Shown here: positions 63,969-64,000 of the stretch, one piece after another
Numbering within the stretch: the first letter of the stretch is position 1
Layout of the letters: every line of letters starts with the position of its first letter
Source of the DNA: Streptomyces sp. UW30
Lineage (GTDB): Bacteria > Actinomycetota > Actinomycetes > Streptomycetales > Streptomycetaceae
Direction: 5' to 3'
Length of the DNA: 64,000 bases
NCBI RefSeq assembly: GCF_008042075.1
Contig: NZ_RDBN01000021.1
Location: forward strand, 540,490-604,489
The notes under the pieces: model-generated
What the model saw: the letters and a program-made list of their open reading frames with translations, nothing else
Databases searched by the model: none
What the model was told of the DNA's origin: nothing
Translations under genes and position numbers: made by a program

Positions 63969-64000
63969 GTGGACGACTACGCGGGTCGGGTGCTCGCCGA
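63969..64000 (+). CDS. Start of a further gene, probably a second protein kinase, cut by window end
   Basis: GTG 63969 behind GGGGGAGG starts MDDYAGRVLA and runs off the window. Ser/Thr kinases of Streptomyces often begin this way, and the neighbour is a kinase, so a kinase is a fair guess. Ten residues cannot prove it. Confidence 0.5.
   Translation, partial: MDDYAGRVLA

Overview
The window is a high-GC actinobacterial chromosome segment, almost certainly from Streptomyces or a close relative. The evidence is the third-position GC bias, frequent GTG starts, the order map-infA-rpmJ-rpsM-rpsK-rpoA-rplQ-truA followed by rplM-rpsI-glmM, a groES-groEL1 operon with two CIRCE operators, and the developmental block whiD-bldM-shbA-guaB2-guaB3. 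No rRNA, tRNA, insertion sequence, phage or CRISPR array was seen.

Layout. 1-5.2 kb: end of the ribosomal/alpha operon (map, infA, rpmJ, rpsM, rpsK, rpoA, rplQ) and truA. 5.2-13.3 kb: an accessory block lying between truA and rplM. It holds a divergent lipoprotein, a CapA/PgsA-like lipoprotein, a membrane protein with two extracytoplasmic domains and two HAMP segments, a PgsB/CapB ligase, a PgsC/CapC membrane protein and an NlpC/P60 hydrolase. This looks like a poly-gamma-glutamate (or related amide polymer) synthesis and remodelling system, and it is the best candidate in the window for an under-described system. 13.3-24 kb: a membrane-anchored protein, rplM-rpsI, glmM, a secreted RTX-like protein, a DUF389 protein, coaA, a DrrAB-like ABC exporter and glmS.

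24-45 kb: an FAD monooxygenase, a 69-bp tandem repeat array that fills the space up to nnr, then nnr, acpS, an L,D-transpeptidase, alr and a hydrolase. Next come the t6A genes tsaE, tsaB and tsaD with rimI, a GH3 glycosidase with a divergent LacI regulator, an LCP ligase, an ECF42-type sigma factor with its DGPF protein, a methyltransferase and two tandem polysaccharide deacetylase lipoproteins. 45-56 kb: groES-groEL1, several small-enzyme genes, a LysR regulator, whiD, bldM (with a textbook sigma-BldN promoter), shbA, guaB2 and guaB3. 56-64 kb: a Trp-rich small ORF, a nucleotide-sugar dehydrogenase that has lost its catalytic cysteine, glpD, a second minisatellite (35-bp units), a serine hydrolase of beta-lactamase fold, a membrane Ser/Thr kinase and the start of what is probably another kinase gene.

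How the genes work together. Cell-envelope functions recur: glmM and glmS supply UDP-GlcNAc precursors, alr supplies D-alanine, and the Ldt, LCP, deacetylase and capsule-like genes modify the wall. The rest is core translation, tRNA modification, purine synthesis, protein folding and sporulation control.
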